64,000 bases of DNA from CAZCVI01 sp964502145 (GTDB lineage: Bacteria; Acidobacteriota; Aminicenantia; UBA2199), in NCBI GenBank assembly GCA_964502145.1, contig CAZCVI010000017.1:1-64000 (forward strand), written 5' to 3'. Positions 52,946-61,038 of the stretch are shown one piece after another. The notes beneath the pieces were generated by a model. It did not search any database. It was not told the origin of the DNA and saw only the letters and a program-made list of their open reading frames with translations. Numbering within the stretch: the stretch's first letter is position 1; every line of letters starts with the position of its first letter. Made by a program: the position numbers and the translations under genes.

Positions 52946-53830
52946 ATGGAACAAGACACATTACCCAGCAACAAAATTAAACAGCTTTTGTGGGCAACGG
53001 ATTTTTCCAATGAAAGTCGATTCTGTTTACCGTATGTCAAATACTTTAGCGAAACGCTGAAGACGAAAAATCATGCGCTTTTTGTACTGCCAAAATTTTC
53101 CGATTGGATCATTGAGACTGCCTTTTTTACGGATGAGGAGTTATTAAAAACGATTGAAAATACCCGTGAAGACTCTTTTACCCTGATGGCGAGTATCAGC
53201 AAAAAATCGGGCGTCGAGTTTAAAACCAATATTGCCGATGGTATTGCCAGTGAAGAGATTCTTAAATATTGCCATGAGAAGAGCATAGATATGGTTTTTG
53301 CGGGTAGGCGGGGTATTTCGGAGATCGAGCAAATCCTGATCGGTTCCACTACCTCGCGGCTTATCCGCAGCACGGATGTCCCCGTTTTCGTGGTTCCTAA
53401 AAACAAACGGGCCGCGATTGTGGAAAGAATTCTCTGCCCCATTGATTTTAATGAATTCTCGTTGATTGAGCTGGAATATGCCATTTCACTGGCCCACCAA
53501 CTGAGCGCCAAACTTTTCGTGGTTCATGTCTCGGAGTTCTTCAATTACAAAGTCCCGGTCTTCAAGCGGGATAAATTAATTGAAAAAATCAACGAGAAAA
53601 TTATGGGCATCGCCGAAGAGAATAATTACAAGATTGAAAATATTATCTATGAAGAAGGGGAACCCGCCCAAAAAATCATCGAAATCGCCAAGAAAAACAA
53701 GGTCGATTTGATGGTGATGGCGACTCATCAACGTAAGGGAATCGAGAAATTATTCCTGGGTAGTATCACGGAAAAAGTATTGATGTACTCGGACATCCCG
53801 GTACTCATCCTACCGCCTGGAAAAGAATGA
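52946..53830 (+). CDS. Universal stress protein with two UspA domains
   Basis: 294 aa, two tandem Usp domains (about 10-150 and 158-292). The second has ILCPIDFNEFS at its start and the nucleotide-binding pattern MATHQRKGIEKLFLGSITEKV. The first keeps GRRGISEIEQILIGSTTSRL. Tandem Usp proteins bind ATP and act in stress adaptation. It overlaps the dprA start by four bases (ATGA), so the three genes HU, usp and dprA form one operon. Confidence 0.9.
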   Translation: MEQDTLPSNKIKQLLWATDFSNESRFCLPYVKYFSETLKTKNHALFVLPKFSDWIIETAFFTDEELLKTIENTREDSFTLMASISKKSGVEFKTNIADGIASEEILKYCHEKSIDMVFAGRRGISEIEQILIGSTTSRLIRSTDVPVFVVPKNKRAAIVERILCPIDFNEFSLIELEYAISLAHQLSAKLFVVHVSEFFNYKVPVFKRDKLIEKINEKIMGIAEENNYKIENIIYEEGEPAQKIIEIAKKNKVDLMVMATHQRKGIEKLFLGSITEKVLMYSDIPVLILPPGKE

Positions 53831-54912
53831 AAGACCAGGAAGAATACAATCTCCAGCGTATTGCCTTCAACCTGATCACGTCACCCCATCAGAAAGCGCG
53901 GCGTGAAGCCTTAAAAAAGAATATTGGGGCCAGGGCTTTGCCCACGCTTTCCCAGACGGAACTGGCAATCCTGGGGTTCCCGGAAGCGGCGATCACGGAT
54001 ATCAAGCATAACTATATGAAGCTGGCGGAAGCGGAGGTGCATAAAGCTGGTATCAACCAGATTGCAATCGTTTTTAAAGAAGATGACTACTTCCCACCCC
54101 TTTTGAACCAGATTTTCGACCCACCCGAGTATATTTATGTTAAAGGCAATAAAGAGAGTTTGAAAACGGAGAAAATAGCGGTAGTGGGTTCCAGGCAGGC
54201 CACTAATTATGGATGGGCCTGTTTGAACAGTATTTTACCCGATTTATGCACTGCCCATGTGGCTATTGTATCGGGTATGGCTTATGGTATTGATTCCATG
54301 GCCCATCAAATTGCTATCAAGGAGAATGGGTACACTATCGGGGTGAATGCCGGTGGGTTGTTGCATCTTTATCCTTCCGGTAACCGCGGTTTGATCAACC
54401 GTATCTTTGAGAAGGGGTGTGTTATTTCGGAGTTTGGTTTGGACACCGTGCCGCGGCCCTTTTACTTTCCCATTCGCAACCGTATTATTGCCGGAATCTC
54501 CAAAGCGATCCTGATTGTGGAAGCGGCCATGAAAAGTGGTTCTTTGATCACGGCCCGCCTGGGTTTGGAACAAAACCGTGATATCTTCGCTATTCCTGGG
54601 CGGATTGATTCGCCAGTCAGTCAAGGCACGAATTACCTGATCCAGCAAGGCGCGAAGTTGATCACGTGTGCAGCGGATATACTGATTGAATATGGTATCG
54701 TACTGGAAAAAAATCAACAGGAGATCGAGTTACAGTTCTCAGGCAATGAGAAAAAAGTTTTGGAATTGATGGCTGATTTTGATATCAAGAGCGTGGATTT
54801 TATGGTCGATCGTCTGGAAGAATCTGTTTCCGCTACCATCTCTTTATTGATGGGATTGGTGTTGAAGGGAGTAGTCAGGGAGGAGTCCGGGGGGTATCGG
54901 CGGATAAAGTAG
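53827..54912 (+). CDS. dprA: DNA-processing protein DprA
   Basis: 361 aa. A Rossmann-like DprA core shows VVGSRQATNYGW, SGMAYGIDSMAHQIAI and NAGGLLHLYPSGN, and it runs on to EAAMKSGSLITARLGLEQNR and AIPGRI. A C-terminal winged-helix-like region (about 310-361) completes the protein. It loads RecA on incoming single-stranded DNA during transformation. It overlaps the usp stop by four bases. Confidence 0.95.
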   Translation: MKDQEEYNLQRIAFNLITSPHQKARREALKKNIGARALPTLSQTELAILGFPEAAITDIKHNYMKLAEAEVHKAGINQIAIVFKEDDYFPPLLNQIFDPPEYIYVKGNKESLKTEKIAVVGSRQATNYGWACLNSILPDLCTAHVAIVSGMAYGIDSMAHQIAIKENGYTIGVNAGGLLHLYPSGNRGLINRIFEKGCVISEFGLDTVPRPFYFPIRNRIIAGISKAILIVEAAMKSGSLITARLGLEQNRDIFAIPGRIDSPVSQGTNYLIQQGAKLITCAADILIEYGIVLEKNQQEIELQFSGNEKKVLELMADFDIKSVDFMVDRLEESVSATISLLMGLVLKGVVREESGGYRRIK

Positions 54913-55022
54913 TAGTATTCATCCATGAAGTTACGCCACGCCCGGAGGGGAATAAAAAAAACGGACTGAATGGCGGCGAAAGTAAATAATAGGATACGAT
55001 TTTTAGCGAGTGTCTTAGACCT

Positions 55023-55583
55023 TTAACGGGCCAGAAGTTCCTTGAAAATCGTCTTGATCTGGTGTTCCAGTTCTGGAATAGTGCCGTTGTTGAGGATATG
55101 ATAATCGGCTATGGCAATAGGCCCCGCTTTTTCAATGTTTTTGATCTCGAAATAGTCGCGTTCATCCACTTGCTGCGGCGTTAAAGGTCGAACTTCCCTG
55201 ATTCCCAGGCGTTGGTATCGCAGTTTCTTGGCTGAATGAACGGCAAGCAACACCAATTGGTCCCCGTATTTCTGTTTCAGATAAGTATATTCAGAGAAAC
55301 TGTACAGACCATCAATACTGACCTGAGCTCCTTGTGCTAATGCAGTATCAATCTCCCCTTCAGCCAATTTGGCCATGACATCAATGCCATGTTGGGCTCG
55401 TAAATCTTCGCGCACGATCTTTTCGTTGGTACTGTTGATTTCCAGGTTCCGACGTTTCACTTCCGCCAGGACAAAACCACCGAAATAGATGGGAGAAAAC
55501 TGGTATTGTGTTTCAATGAATTCGGCTACCACCGATTTCCCCGTGCCACACATGCCCACCAATGCGGTTATTATTGCACTCAT
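55023..55583 (-). CDS. P-loop nucleoside/dephospho-CoA kinase-like protein
   Basis: 186 aa. The Walker A motif is GMCGTGKS (10-17), followed by FGGFVLAEVKRRNLEIN and a C-terminal RYQRLGIREVRPLT lid-like segment and DERDYFE. It resembles the UPF0200/AAA_18 family rather than bacterial CoaE. It is encoded 14 bp after coaD on the same strand, so a role in the last step of CoA synthesis, dephospho-CoA phosphorylation, is tempting but is inference. Confidence 0.65.
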   Translation of the reverse strand: MSAIITALVGMCGTGKSVVAEFIETQYQFSPIYFGGFVLAEVKRRNLEINSTNEKIVREDLRAQHGIDVMAKLAEGEIDTALAQGAQVSIDGLYSFSEYTYLKQKYGDQLVLLAVHSAKKLRYQRLGIREVRPLTPQQVDERDYFEIKNIEKAGPIAIADYHILNNGTIPELEHQIKTIFKELLAR

Positions 55584-55597
55584 TGTTTCACCTACGG

Positions 55598-56107
55598 TTA
55601 CTTGGGTAAAGTGCCGGGAGTTAGGAGGCCGAACACGTCTTTTAATTTTTTGTCTACCAGTGGTGGCACCAAACCATGGACATTGCCACCCAGTTTATAT
55701 ACTTCTTTAACCAGTTTGGAACTGACAAAGGAATAGTTTACTGAAGGAACTAAGAATATGGTTTCAATATTATGGGACATCTGGCGGTTCATGAGAGCCA
55801 TTTGAAATTCGATTTCAAAATCAGAAATGGCGCGTAAGCCGCGAACTACGACATTCAGGTTTCGCTTCATCATATAATCCACCAGAAGTCCTTCGAAAAA
55901 GTCGATTTCAATACGGGGGTTCGAGCCAAAGGAGTCTTTGAGTATCTCCAGCCTTTCTTGCAGGGGAAATAAATAAGTTTTGGAAGGATTTTTTAACGCG
56001 GCCACAATGATTTTATCAAATATAGTTAAGCCCCGTTCAATGATATCAATATGTCCGTTGGTCAATGGATCGTAAGACCCCGGATACACGGCAATGCGTT
56101 CATTCAT
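55598..56107 (-). CDS. coaD: Pantetheine-phosphate adenylyltransferase
   Basis: 169 aa, the family size. It makes dephospho-CoA from 4'-phosphopantetheine and ATP. The nucleotidyltransferase motif YPGSYDPLTNGHID (T/HxGH) and VVVRGLRAISDFEIE are intact, as is NYSFVSSKLVKEV. It lies between the dCMP deaminase and kinase genes on one strand. Confidence 0.96.
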   Translation of the reverse strand: MNERIAVYPGSYDPLTNGHIDIIERGLTIFDKIIVAALKNPSKTYLFPLQERLEILKDSFGSNPRIEIDFFEGLLVDYMMKRNLNVVVRGLRAISDFEIEFQMALMNRQMSHNIETIFLVPSVNYSFVSSKLVKEVYKLGGNVHGLVPPLVDKKLKDVFGLLTPGTLPK

Positions 56108-56151
56108 TTTTTACCTCGCTGGTTTTTAAGGTGACAGGTTTTTTTTTCCAT

Positions 56152-56694
56152 TTAATCGTTACTGGTAAGCGTTACTTCTTTCCCATATTGGAATTTATCG
56201 TCGATGATATCGTTCTGTTCCCACTCTTTGACCCAATCTGCAACCAGGAAAGTGATATAGTCGGTTAGGGGGTCTTTGGCTGAAGTAATCACCCGATTCA
56301 AGCCGCAATTGATAATCATTTTCTTACAGATGAAACACGGGAAAGCATTGATGGTTTGGTTGGTGTCGCGGCTTTGACCATAGATATAAATATTGCCACC
56401 CAAGAGACTGACGCCTGCGCGGGCGGCGTTGATGATGGCATTTTGCTCGGCGTGTACGGAGCGGCATAACTCATATTGCGACCCAGAAGGGATGTTTAAT
56501 CTTTTGCGCAAGCAAAAACCATGTTCGAGGGAACTCCGGGTGTTGCGGGGGGCACCCACATAACCGGACGCAATGATTTGGTCCTCTCTAACAATGATGG
56601 CACCCATTAACACCTTCATACAGGTAGAACGGGTAGCCACTACTTTGGCAATATCCAGATAGTATTGATCTTTTTCGGGGCGTTCAATAGTCAT
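56152..56694 (-). CDS. dCMP deaminase-type cytidine deaminase
   Basis: 180 aa. The zinc site is HAEQNAI (His and catalytic Glu) plus CFICKKMIINC (C-x-x-C), and the fold is opened by KVLMGAIIVREDQIIASGY. It deaminates dCMP to dUMP for thymidylate synthesis, or it is a ComEB relative. It is the first gene of the three-gene minus-strand group that continues with coaD. Confidence 0.88.
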   Translation of the reverse strand: MTIERPEKDQYYLDIAKVVATRSTCMKVLMGAIIVREDQIIASGYVGAPRNTRSSLEHGFCLRKRLNIPSGSQYELCRSVHAEQNAIINAARAGVSLLGGNIYIYGQSRDTNQTINAFPCFICKKMIINCGLNRVITSAKDPLTDYITFLVADWVKEWEQNDIIDDKFQYGKEVTLTSND

Positions 56695-56767
56695 TGGTTT
56701 ATCTTACTCTTTTCAGTGAAAAAATGCAAGTGGAAAATAATCTCTGGATTAACTAGGCGGCATTACT

Positions 56768-56796
56768 TTGATTTTTAAGTGAGGATGTGATAGAAT
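56768..56796 (+). promoter_or_regulatory. Promoter of the lipoprotein gene
   Basis: TTGATT (56768-56773), 17 bp, TAGAAT (56791-56796); about 27 bp lie between it and the start GTG. Confidence 0.6.
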
Positions 56797-56829
56797 TTCA
56801 GCATTATTCCATTGAAGAAGGAGTGTAAC

Positions 56830-57462
56830 GTGAAAATAATCATAAGAACATTGATGCTAACGGCAGTATTGATTTATATTGTATTGAGTTTGGGTTGCAG
56901 TTCCCAAGCAGAGAAACCCTCTGTGGAACCGCCACCACCGCCGCCGCCAGTAAAAGCGGAACCGACTATCGAAGACCTACGCAAGCACGTGGACAAAGAC
57001 CCGGAAATGTTCAAAGTTTTCAGAGCGATTGAAAAATACGGGACATTTAAGAAGAAATACATGACCTATGAAAAATTCAAAGAATTAACCGGCGACCAGA
57101 CCGGTGGCGCGATTAATCCGGATTGGTTCTATGACAGTTACAGTATGCCGATCAGTGAAAACAAACACTGGGTCACGTTAACCTTCGGTACATCCAACCG
57201 CGCCAAAGCCAAAGACCCCCGCATCCAACAGGTGCTGACCGGTCTGCCAGAAAATTCAATCACCATCAAAATGCAAACCCCGGATGGCAAAAAATACCTG
57301 CTGAGCGATGCTGAAGCGGATGGCATTTTAGATTACGCCGCTTTGGAAGGACAGAAAACACCTAAGATCGACATCCCTATGTTAGACGCCATGCAAGTTA
57401 AATATACTTGGCTACTGGGTATCCTGAAAGGAAGCTATAAGAAAATGAACAATAAATTATAA
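56830..57462 (+). CDS. Hypothetical lipoprotein with a proline-rich linker
   Basis: 210 aa from GTG 56830, chosen because AAGGAG lies 6 nt upstream; an earlier TTG at 56812 lies inside that site. The signal IIIRTLMLTAVLIYIVLSLGC ends in the lipobox LGC. A PPPPPPP linker (about 33-39) leads to a soluble domain with no family I recognise. It stands alone between divergent and PKS regions. Function unknown. Confidence 0.7.
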   Translation: MKIIIRTLMLTAVLIYIVLSLGCSSQAEKPSVEPPPPPPPVKAEPTIEDLRKHVDKDPEMFKVFRAIEKYGTFKKKYMTYEKFKELTGDQTGGAINPDWFYDSYSMPISENKHWVTLTFGTSNRAKAKDPRIQQVLTGLPENSITIKMQTPDGKKYLLSDAEADGILDYAALEGQKTPKIDIPMLDAMQVKYTWLLGILKGSYKKMNNKL

Positions 57463-57952
57463 ACAAAAAGCAGTGTCCTTTGGAGGATATCTATTAACAC
57501 CTGCGGCTAAAAAACTAACCCGCCCGATTTTAAATCTTTTCTCCAGAGGCGCTTTTATAGCTGACCTTAGGATACCACATTCCCCTTATAATTTATCATT
57601 TGTATTTTTTTATTTAACCACCACATGGTCAAGAATGGCTCCATAGTGTATAGTACGAACAATTGAAAAATTATTACTTGATTTTTACCCCGGTCCATGA
57701 TAAAATCTGCAATTCTTTAAACGACGCAATTCCGATGTTGTCAAATCTGAACAGACTGCATCGTTGGATTTCTTTTCATTATATGGGCATTTTGTATCGA
57801 ATAGAGTAAAAATAGTCTTTTCCATGTTTAAGAAATGATATTTCTTCTTTGGTATGAATAAAAAATGGTGATAGTAAAATCAAAAATGACCCGGTTGGCA
57901 GATGACTTGAATAAGATCATGTATGTCGATCCACCCGAAGAATGGAGGCTTT
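57463..57952. other. Spacer before the polyketide cluster
   Basis: No gene is supported in this stretch. The promoter listed below lies in its right half. Confidence 0.4.
57678..57706 (+). promoter_or_regulatory. Candidate promoter of the polyketide cluster
   Basis: TTGATT (57678-57683), 17 bp, TAAAAT (57701-57706). The first gene starts 247 bp downstream, so a long leader would result. Confidence 0.4.
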
Positions 57953-58384
57953 ATGAAAAATATTTTTAGTATGTATATGGAGCAAATGGATTTTTTTACC
58001 AAAAGCATGGGTATGAATCCTTTTGCTACGATGAATCCGATGGGGGAAATGTTTAACCAGGATATCCCTACATCCCCGGAGTTCTTAAAAGCACAAATCA
58101 AAAGAATTCGCGATTTTGAAAAATTTCTGGAAGAGGAAAGCCAAAAAGAACTATGTACTCGTTTCTGGAGTGACTTAAGCAAAGCGTGGCTCAAAGCATT
58201 CGAACCCGTGGTAAAAAGCCAACAAAATATCTACCTACACTTTATGAAGATGCAACGGGAATCAATAAAAAGCTACGGCGATATGCTTCAAGATTTGCTG
58301 GAAAAGTCCGATTACCCAAGCGAAGAAAAACCGTATGGGCAAGAGGAAAACCCAGAACAAAAACAAAAGCCGAAAGAGGATTAA
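57953..58384 (+). CDS. Small helical protein, phasin- or PhaE-like, first gene of the PKS cluster
   Basis: 143 aa from ATG 57953, selected for GGAGG 5 nt upstream. It starts with a Met-rich amphipathic segment (MEQMDFFTKSMGMNPFATM), is helical throughout and ends in a charged Glu/Lys tail. This resembles phasin or PhaE-type proteins only in general character. It stops 6 bp before the AMP-ligase gene, so it is co-transcribed. It may be a scaffold or partner of the ligase. Function unknown. Confidence 0.5.
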   Translation: MKNIFSMYMEQMDFFTKSMGMNPFATMNPMGEMFNQDIPTSPEFLKAQIKRIRDFEKFLEEESQKELCTRFWSDLSKAWLKAFEPVVKSQQNIYLHFMKMQRESIKSYGDMLQDLLEKSDYPSEEKPYGQEENPEQKQKPKED

Positions 58385-58390
58385 ATCATC

Positions 58391-59734
58391 ATGAGCGAAA
58401 CAACCTGGTTACTGGATCGTTTTCAAGAGTTCGGCTCCCAAACGGCTCTCATTATGAAGGACCAGGAATTCTCTTTCACCGGTCTTTATGAAGAGATAAA
58501 CAATTGGAGTGGCATCCTGGTACAGAAGGAAATAAGCGCAGGCGAGTGCATCGCCATTATTGGCGACTTCAGTGGTTCTGCCGTGGCGCTTCTATTTGCC
58601 TTGCTACTCAATAACTGTATCAGCATTCCCATTGCTTCCGATGAGGAGCAACAAATAGGCGAACTGCTAAAAATTGCCGAAGTAACGGCTGTATTTGAAT
58701 TCACTGGGAATAAAGAATATAATTTCCGGCGCCTCCCGGAAAAAGGCAACCATCCCCTTATAAAAAAACTTCGGATGGAACATCAGCCAGGATTGATATT
58801 GTTCAGTTCCGGTTCCACAGGAAAAAAAAAGGCCTCATTATTGAATTTTACCGGATTGCTTGATAAATTTAAAGAAAAGCGAATGGGTTATCGTACCCTG
58901 GTTTTTCTTCTTCCCGATCATATCGGCGGACTCAACACACTCCTCTATGTATTGACACAGGGGGGCACAGCCGTATTTCCCACTAAACGTAATCCCGAAT
59001 ATATATGCAGTCTAATCGCCCAATACCGAATTCAACTACTGCCGACCACCCCCACTTTTCTTAATATGCTCCTTATCTCTGAAGCCTATAAAAAATACGA
59101 TATCTCCTCCCTGGAAATTATCACATATGGAACCGAACCAATGACAGAAAGTACTTTAAAACATCTTCATGCGGTTTTACCCAAAGTGAGGCTCAAACAA
59201 ACCTACGGTCTTTCGGAATTAGGTATCTTGCGAACTCAGTCCAAAGATTCTCAGTCCCTGTGGGTCAAAGTGGGGGGCGAAGGGTACCGCACCAAAGTAA
59301 TCGATAACATCCTATGGATCAAAACCACTTCAGCCATGCTGGGTTATCTCAATGCCCCTTCTCCTTTCGATGATGAGGGATGGTTTAATACTGGCGACTC
59401 TGTGCTGGTGGATGGCGAATACATGCGTATACTGGGCCGTGATTCCGAAATCATCAACGTTGGCGGCGAAAAAGTTTACCCGGCAGAAGTTGAAAGTGTC
59501 CTCCTAGAAATGGACAATATCAGGGATGCCAAGGTAAAAGGGAAACCAAACCCGATCACCGGAAATATCGTGACCGTTGAGGTTTTACTTCAAGAACCGG
59601 AAGACCCACAATTATTGCGGAAACGAATTCGCACGTTCTGTAGAGGAAAACTAGCGCCCTATAAAATCCCAGCCACTGTAGAAATTTGTAGTAGTGAATT
59701 TTACGGTGAACGATTTAAAAAGAAAAGAACCTAA
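58391..59734 (+). CDS. AMP-dependent acyl-CoA/acyl-ACP synthetase (ligase)
   Basis: 447 aa. Motifs are ILFSSGSTGKKKASLL (A3), TYGLSELGILRTQ (A5) and NTGDSVLVDGEYMRILGRD (A7, A8). KLAPYKIPATVEI leads to the end, where the usual catalytic Lys region follows as FKKKRT, so the C-terminus looks slightly short. It activates a carboxylic acid as acyl-AMP, probably to load a starter onto the ACP encoded downstream. Firm as family; substrate unknown. Confidence 0.85.
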   Translation: MSETTWLLDRFQEFGSQTALIMKDQEFSFTGLYEEINNWSGILVQKEISAGECIAIIGDFSGSAVALLFALLLNNCISIPIASDEEQQIGELLKIAEVTAVFEFTGNKEYNFRRLPEKGNHPLIKKLRMEHQPGLILFSSGSTGKKKASLLNFTGLLDKFKEKRMGYRTLVFLLPDHIGGLNTLLYVLTQGGTAVFPTKRNPEYICSLIAQYRIQLLPTTPTFLNMLLISEAYKKYDISSLEIITYGTEPMTESTLKHLHAVLPKVRLKQTYGLSELGILRTQSKDSQSLWVKVGGEGYRTKVIDNILWIKTTSAMLGYLNAPSPFDDEGWFNTGDSVLVDGEYMRILGRDSEIINVGGEKVYPAEVESVLLEMDNIRDAKVKGKPNPITGNIVTVEVLLQEPEDPQLLRKRIRTFCRGKLAPYKIPATVEICSSEFYGERFKKKRT

Positions 59735-59940
59735 CTGATTCAAAGCTTCATAGATATATTGAGAAGACAAATTTTTTTAAATAACAAAAAAATCGCTGAC
59801 TTGAAGAGTAGCTTTGATGAGGAACCTTATAAATTACTTAATCACTAAAAGATTTAACAAGAGCCTGGGTACGATTCGGAAAAAGAGGGCGGTTCCCGCT
59901 TCCCCATGGCAAAAAAGAATAATGATAGGAGAATCAAATT

Positions 59941-60681
59941 ATGACAATTGAAAAAAAGGTTGTCTTGGTCAGCGGCGGTAGCCGTGGATTAGGGGCGGCA
60001 TTGGTAACCAAATTCTTGGAAGACGGTTATATAACGGCTACATTCAGCCGTTCCGCCACTCCCCTGATAGAACAATATATAGCTGCTGACCCGGAAGGTG
60101 AAAATTTTTATTGGGAAGCGCTGGATGGCAGTTGTCAGACCAGTCTTAAGCGCTTTGTTGGCAATGTAGTCAGGCGGTATCGCCGAATTGATGTCATGAT
60201 AAACAACGCTGGCATCGGCAGTGAAGGAGTTCTGCCTACAATGCGCTCCAACGATATCGAGACCCTGATCAACCTGAATTTAAAAGGAGCGATATACTTG
60301 GCACAAGCCTGCTCCAAAATGATGTTAACGCGCCAGTCCGGTTGTATTATTAATATTTCTTCGGTGAACGCCATACGCGGACATTCTGGAGTATCGGTAT
60401 ACAGCGCCACCAAAGCCGGTTTGGATGGATTTACCCGCAGCTTAGCCAGGGAATTGGGACCCAAAGGCATCCGTGTCAACTCTGTAGCACCCGGCTATTT
60501 TGAAAGCGATATGGTGCAACATCTTGAAGAAAAGCAAAAATCTCGTATTATTGGCCGCACACCACTGAGAAGAATGGGGACCACCATGGATATCGCAAAC
60601 TTGATCCTTTTTCTCACCTCACCACAAGCGTCCTTTATTACTGGCCAAACTATTACTATTGACGGAGGAATTACATGTTAG
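59941..60681 (+). CDS. Short-chain dehydrogenase/reductase, 3-oxoacyl-ACP reductase-like
   Basis: 246 aa. Classical SDR: SGGSRGLGAAL (NAD(P) binding), NNAGIGSEG, INISSVNAIRG (Ser) and YSATKAG (Tyr-x-x-x-Lys), ending in the FabG-like TGQTITIDGGI. It probably reduces a 3-keto intermediate in the cluster. The stop overlaps the ACP start by 7 nt, with GGAGGA as ribosome binding site. Confidence 0.88.
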   Translation: MTIEKKVVLVSGGSRGLGAALVTKFLEDGYITATFSRSATPLIEQYIAADPEGENFYWEALDGSCQTSLKRFVGNVVRRYRRIDVMINNAGIGSEGVLPTMRSNDIETLINLNLKGAIYLAQACSKMMLTRQSGCIINISSVNAIRGHSGVSVYSATKAGLDGFTRSLARELGPKGIRVNSVAPGYFESDMVQHLEEKQKSRIIGRTPLRRMGTTMDIANLILFLTSPQASFITGQTITIDGGITC

Positions 60682-61034
60682 ATGAAAAATTTACCCGACA
60701 ACAAATTACAAATATCATCTTTGAAGAAATATCAAACATACTGGAAGGTCGCGACGGAGAAGCAATTCCCATCGAAAATGAACACCGTCTAAATGAAAAT
60801 TTAGGATTTTCTTCCCTTGATCTGGCGCAACTGGTCTCGGTATTGGATATGGAAATGGAAGCAGACCCTTTCGATTCGTTGGTGTCAGTAACCAGTATTC
60901 GTACAGTTGAAGACCTTTGCAACGCTTACGAATCTTTTTTCCGATCTAATGGCCAGGAAACAAGCAACTGTCCCGATAAGGAACTGGAGGCCGTCCGCAA
61001 ACGCGCCAGTGAGCGTCGGGACAGAAGAGGATAG
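60675..61034 (+). CDS. Acyl carrier protein
   Basis: 119 aa, longer than usual (about 80) because of a charged C-terminal tail. The phosphopantetheine motif is LGFSSLDLAQLV with the likely attachment at Ser47; the Asp before it in the DSL motif is replaced by Ser. It lies between the reductase and the type I PKS, so it is the free carrier used by the ligase or for trans loading. The family is clear, the exact partner not. Confidence 0.75.
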   Translation: MLDEKFTRQQITNIIFEEISNILEGRDGEAIPIENEHRLNENLGFSSLDLAQLVSVLDMEMEADPFDSLVSVTSIRTVEDLCNAYESFFRSNGQETSNCPDKELEAVRKRASERRDRRG

Positions 61035-61038
61035 AAAA

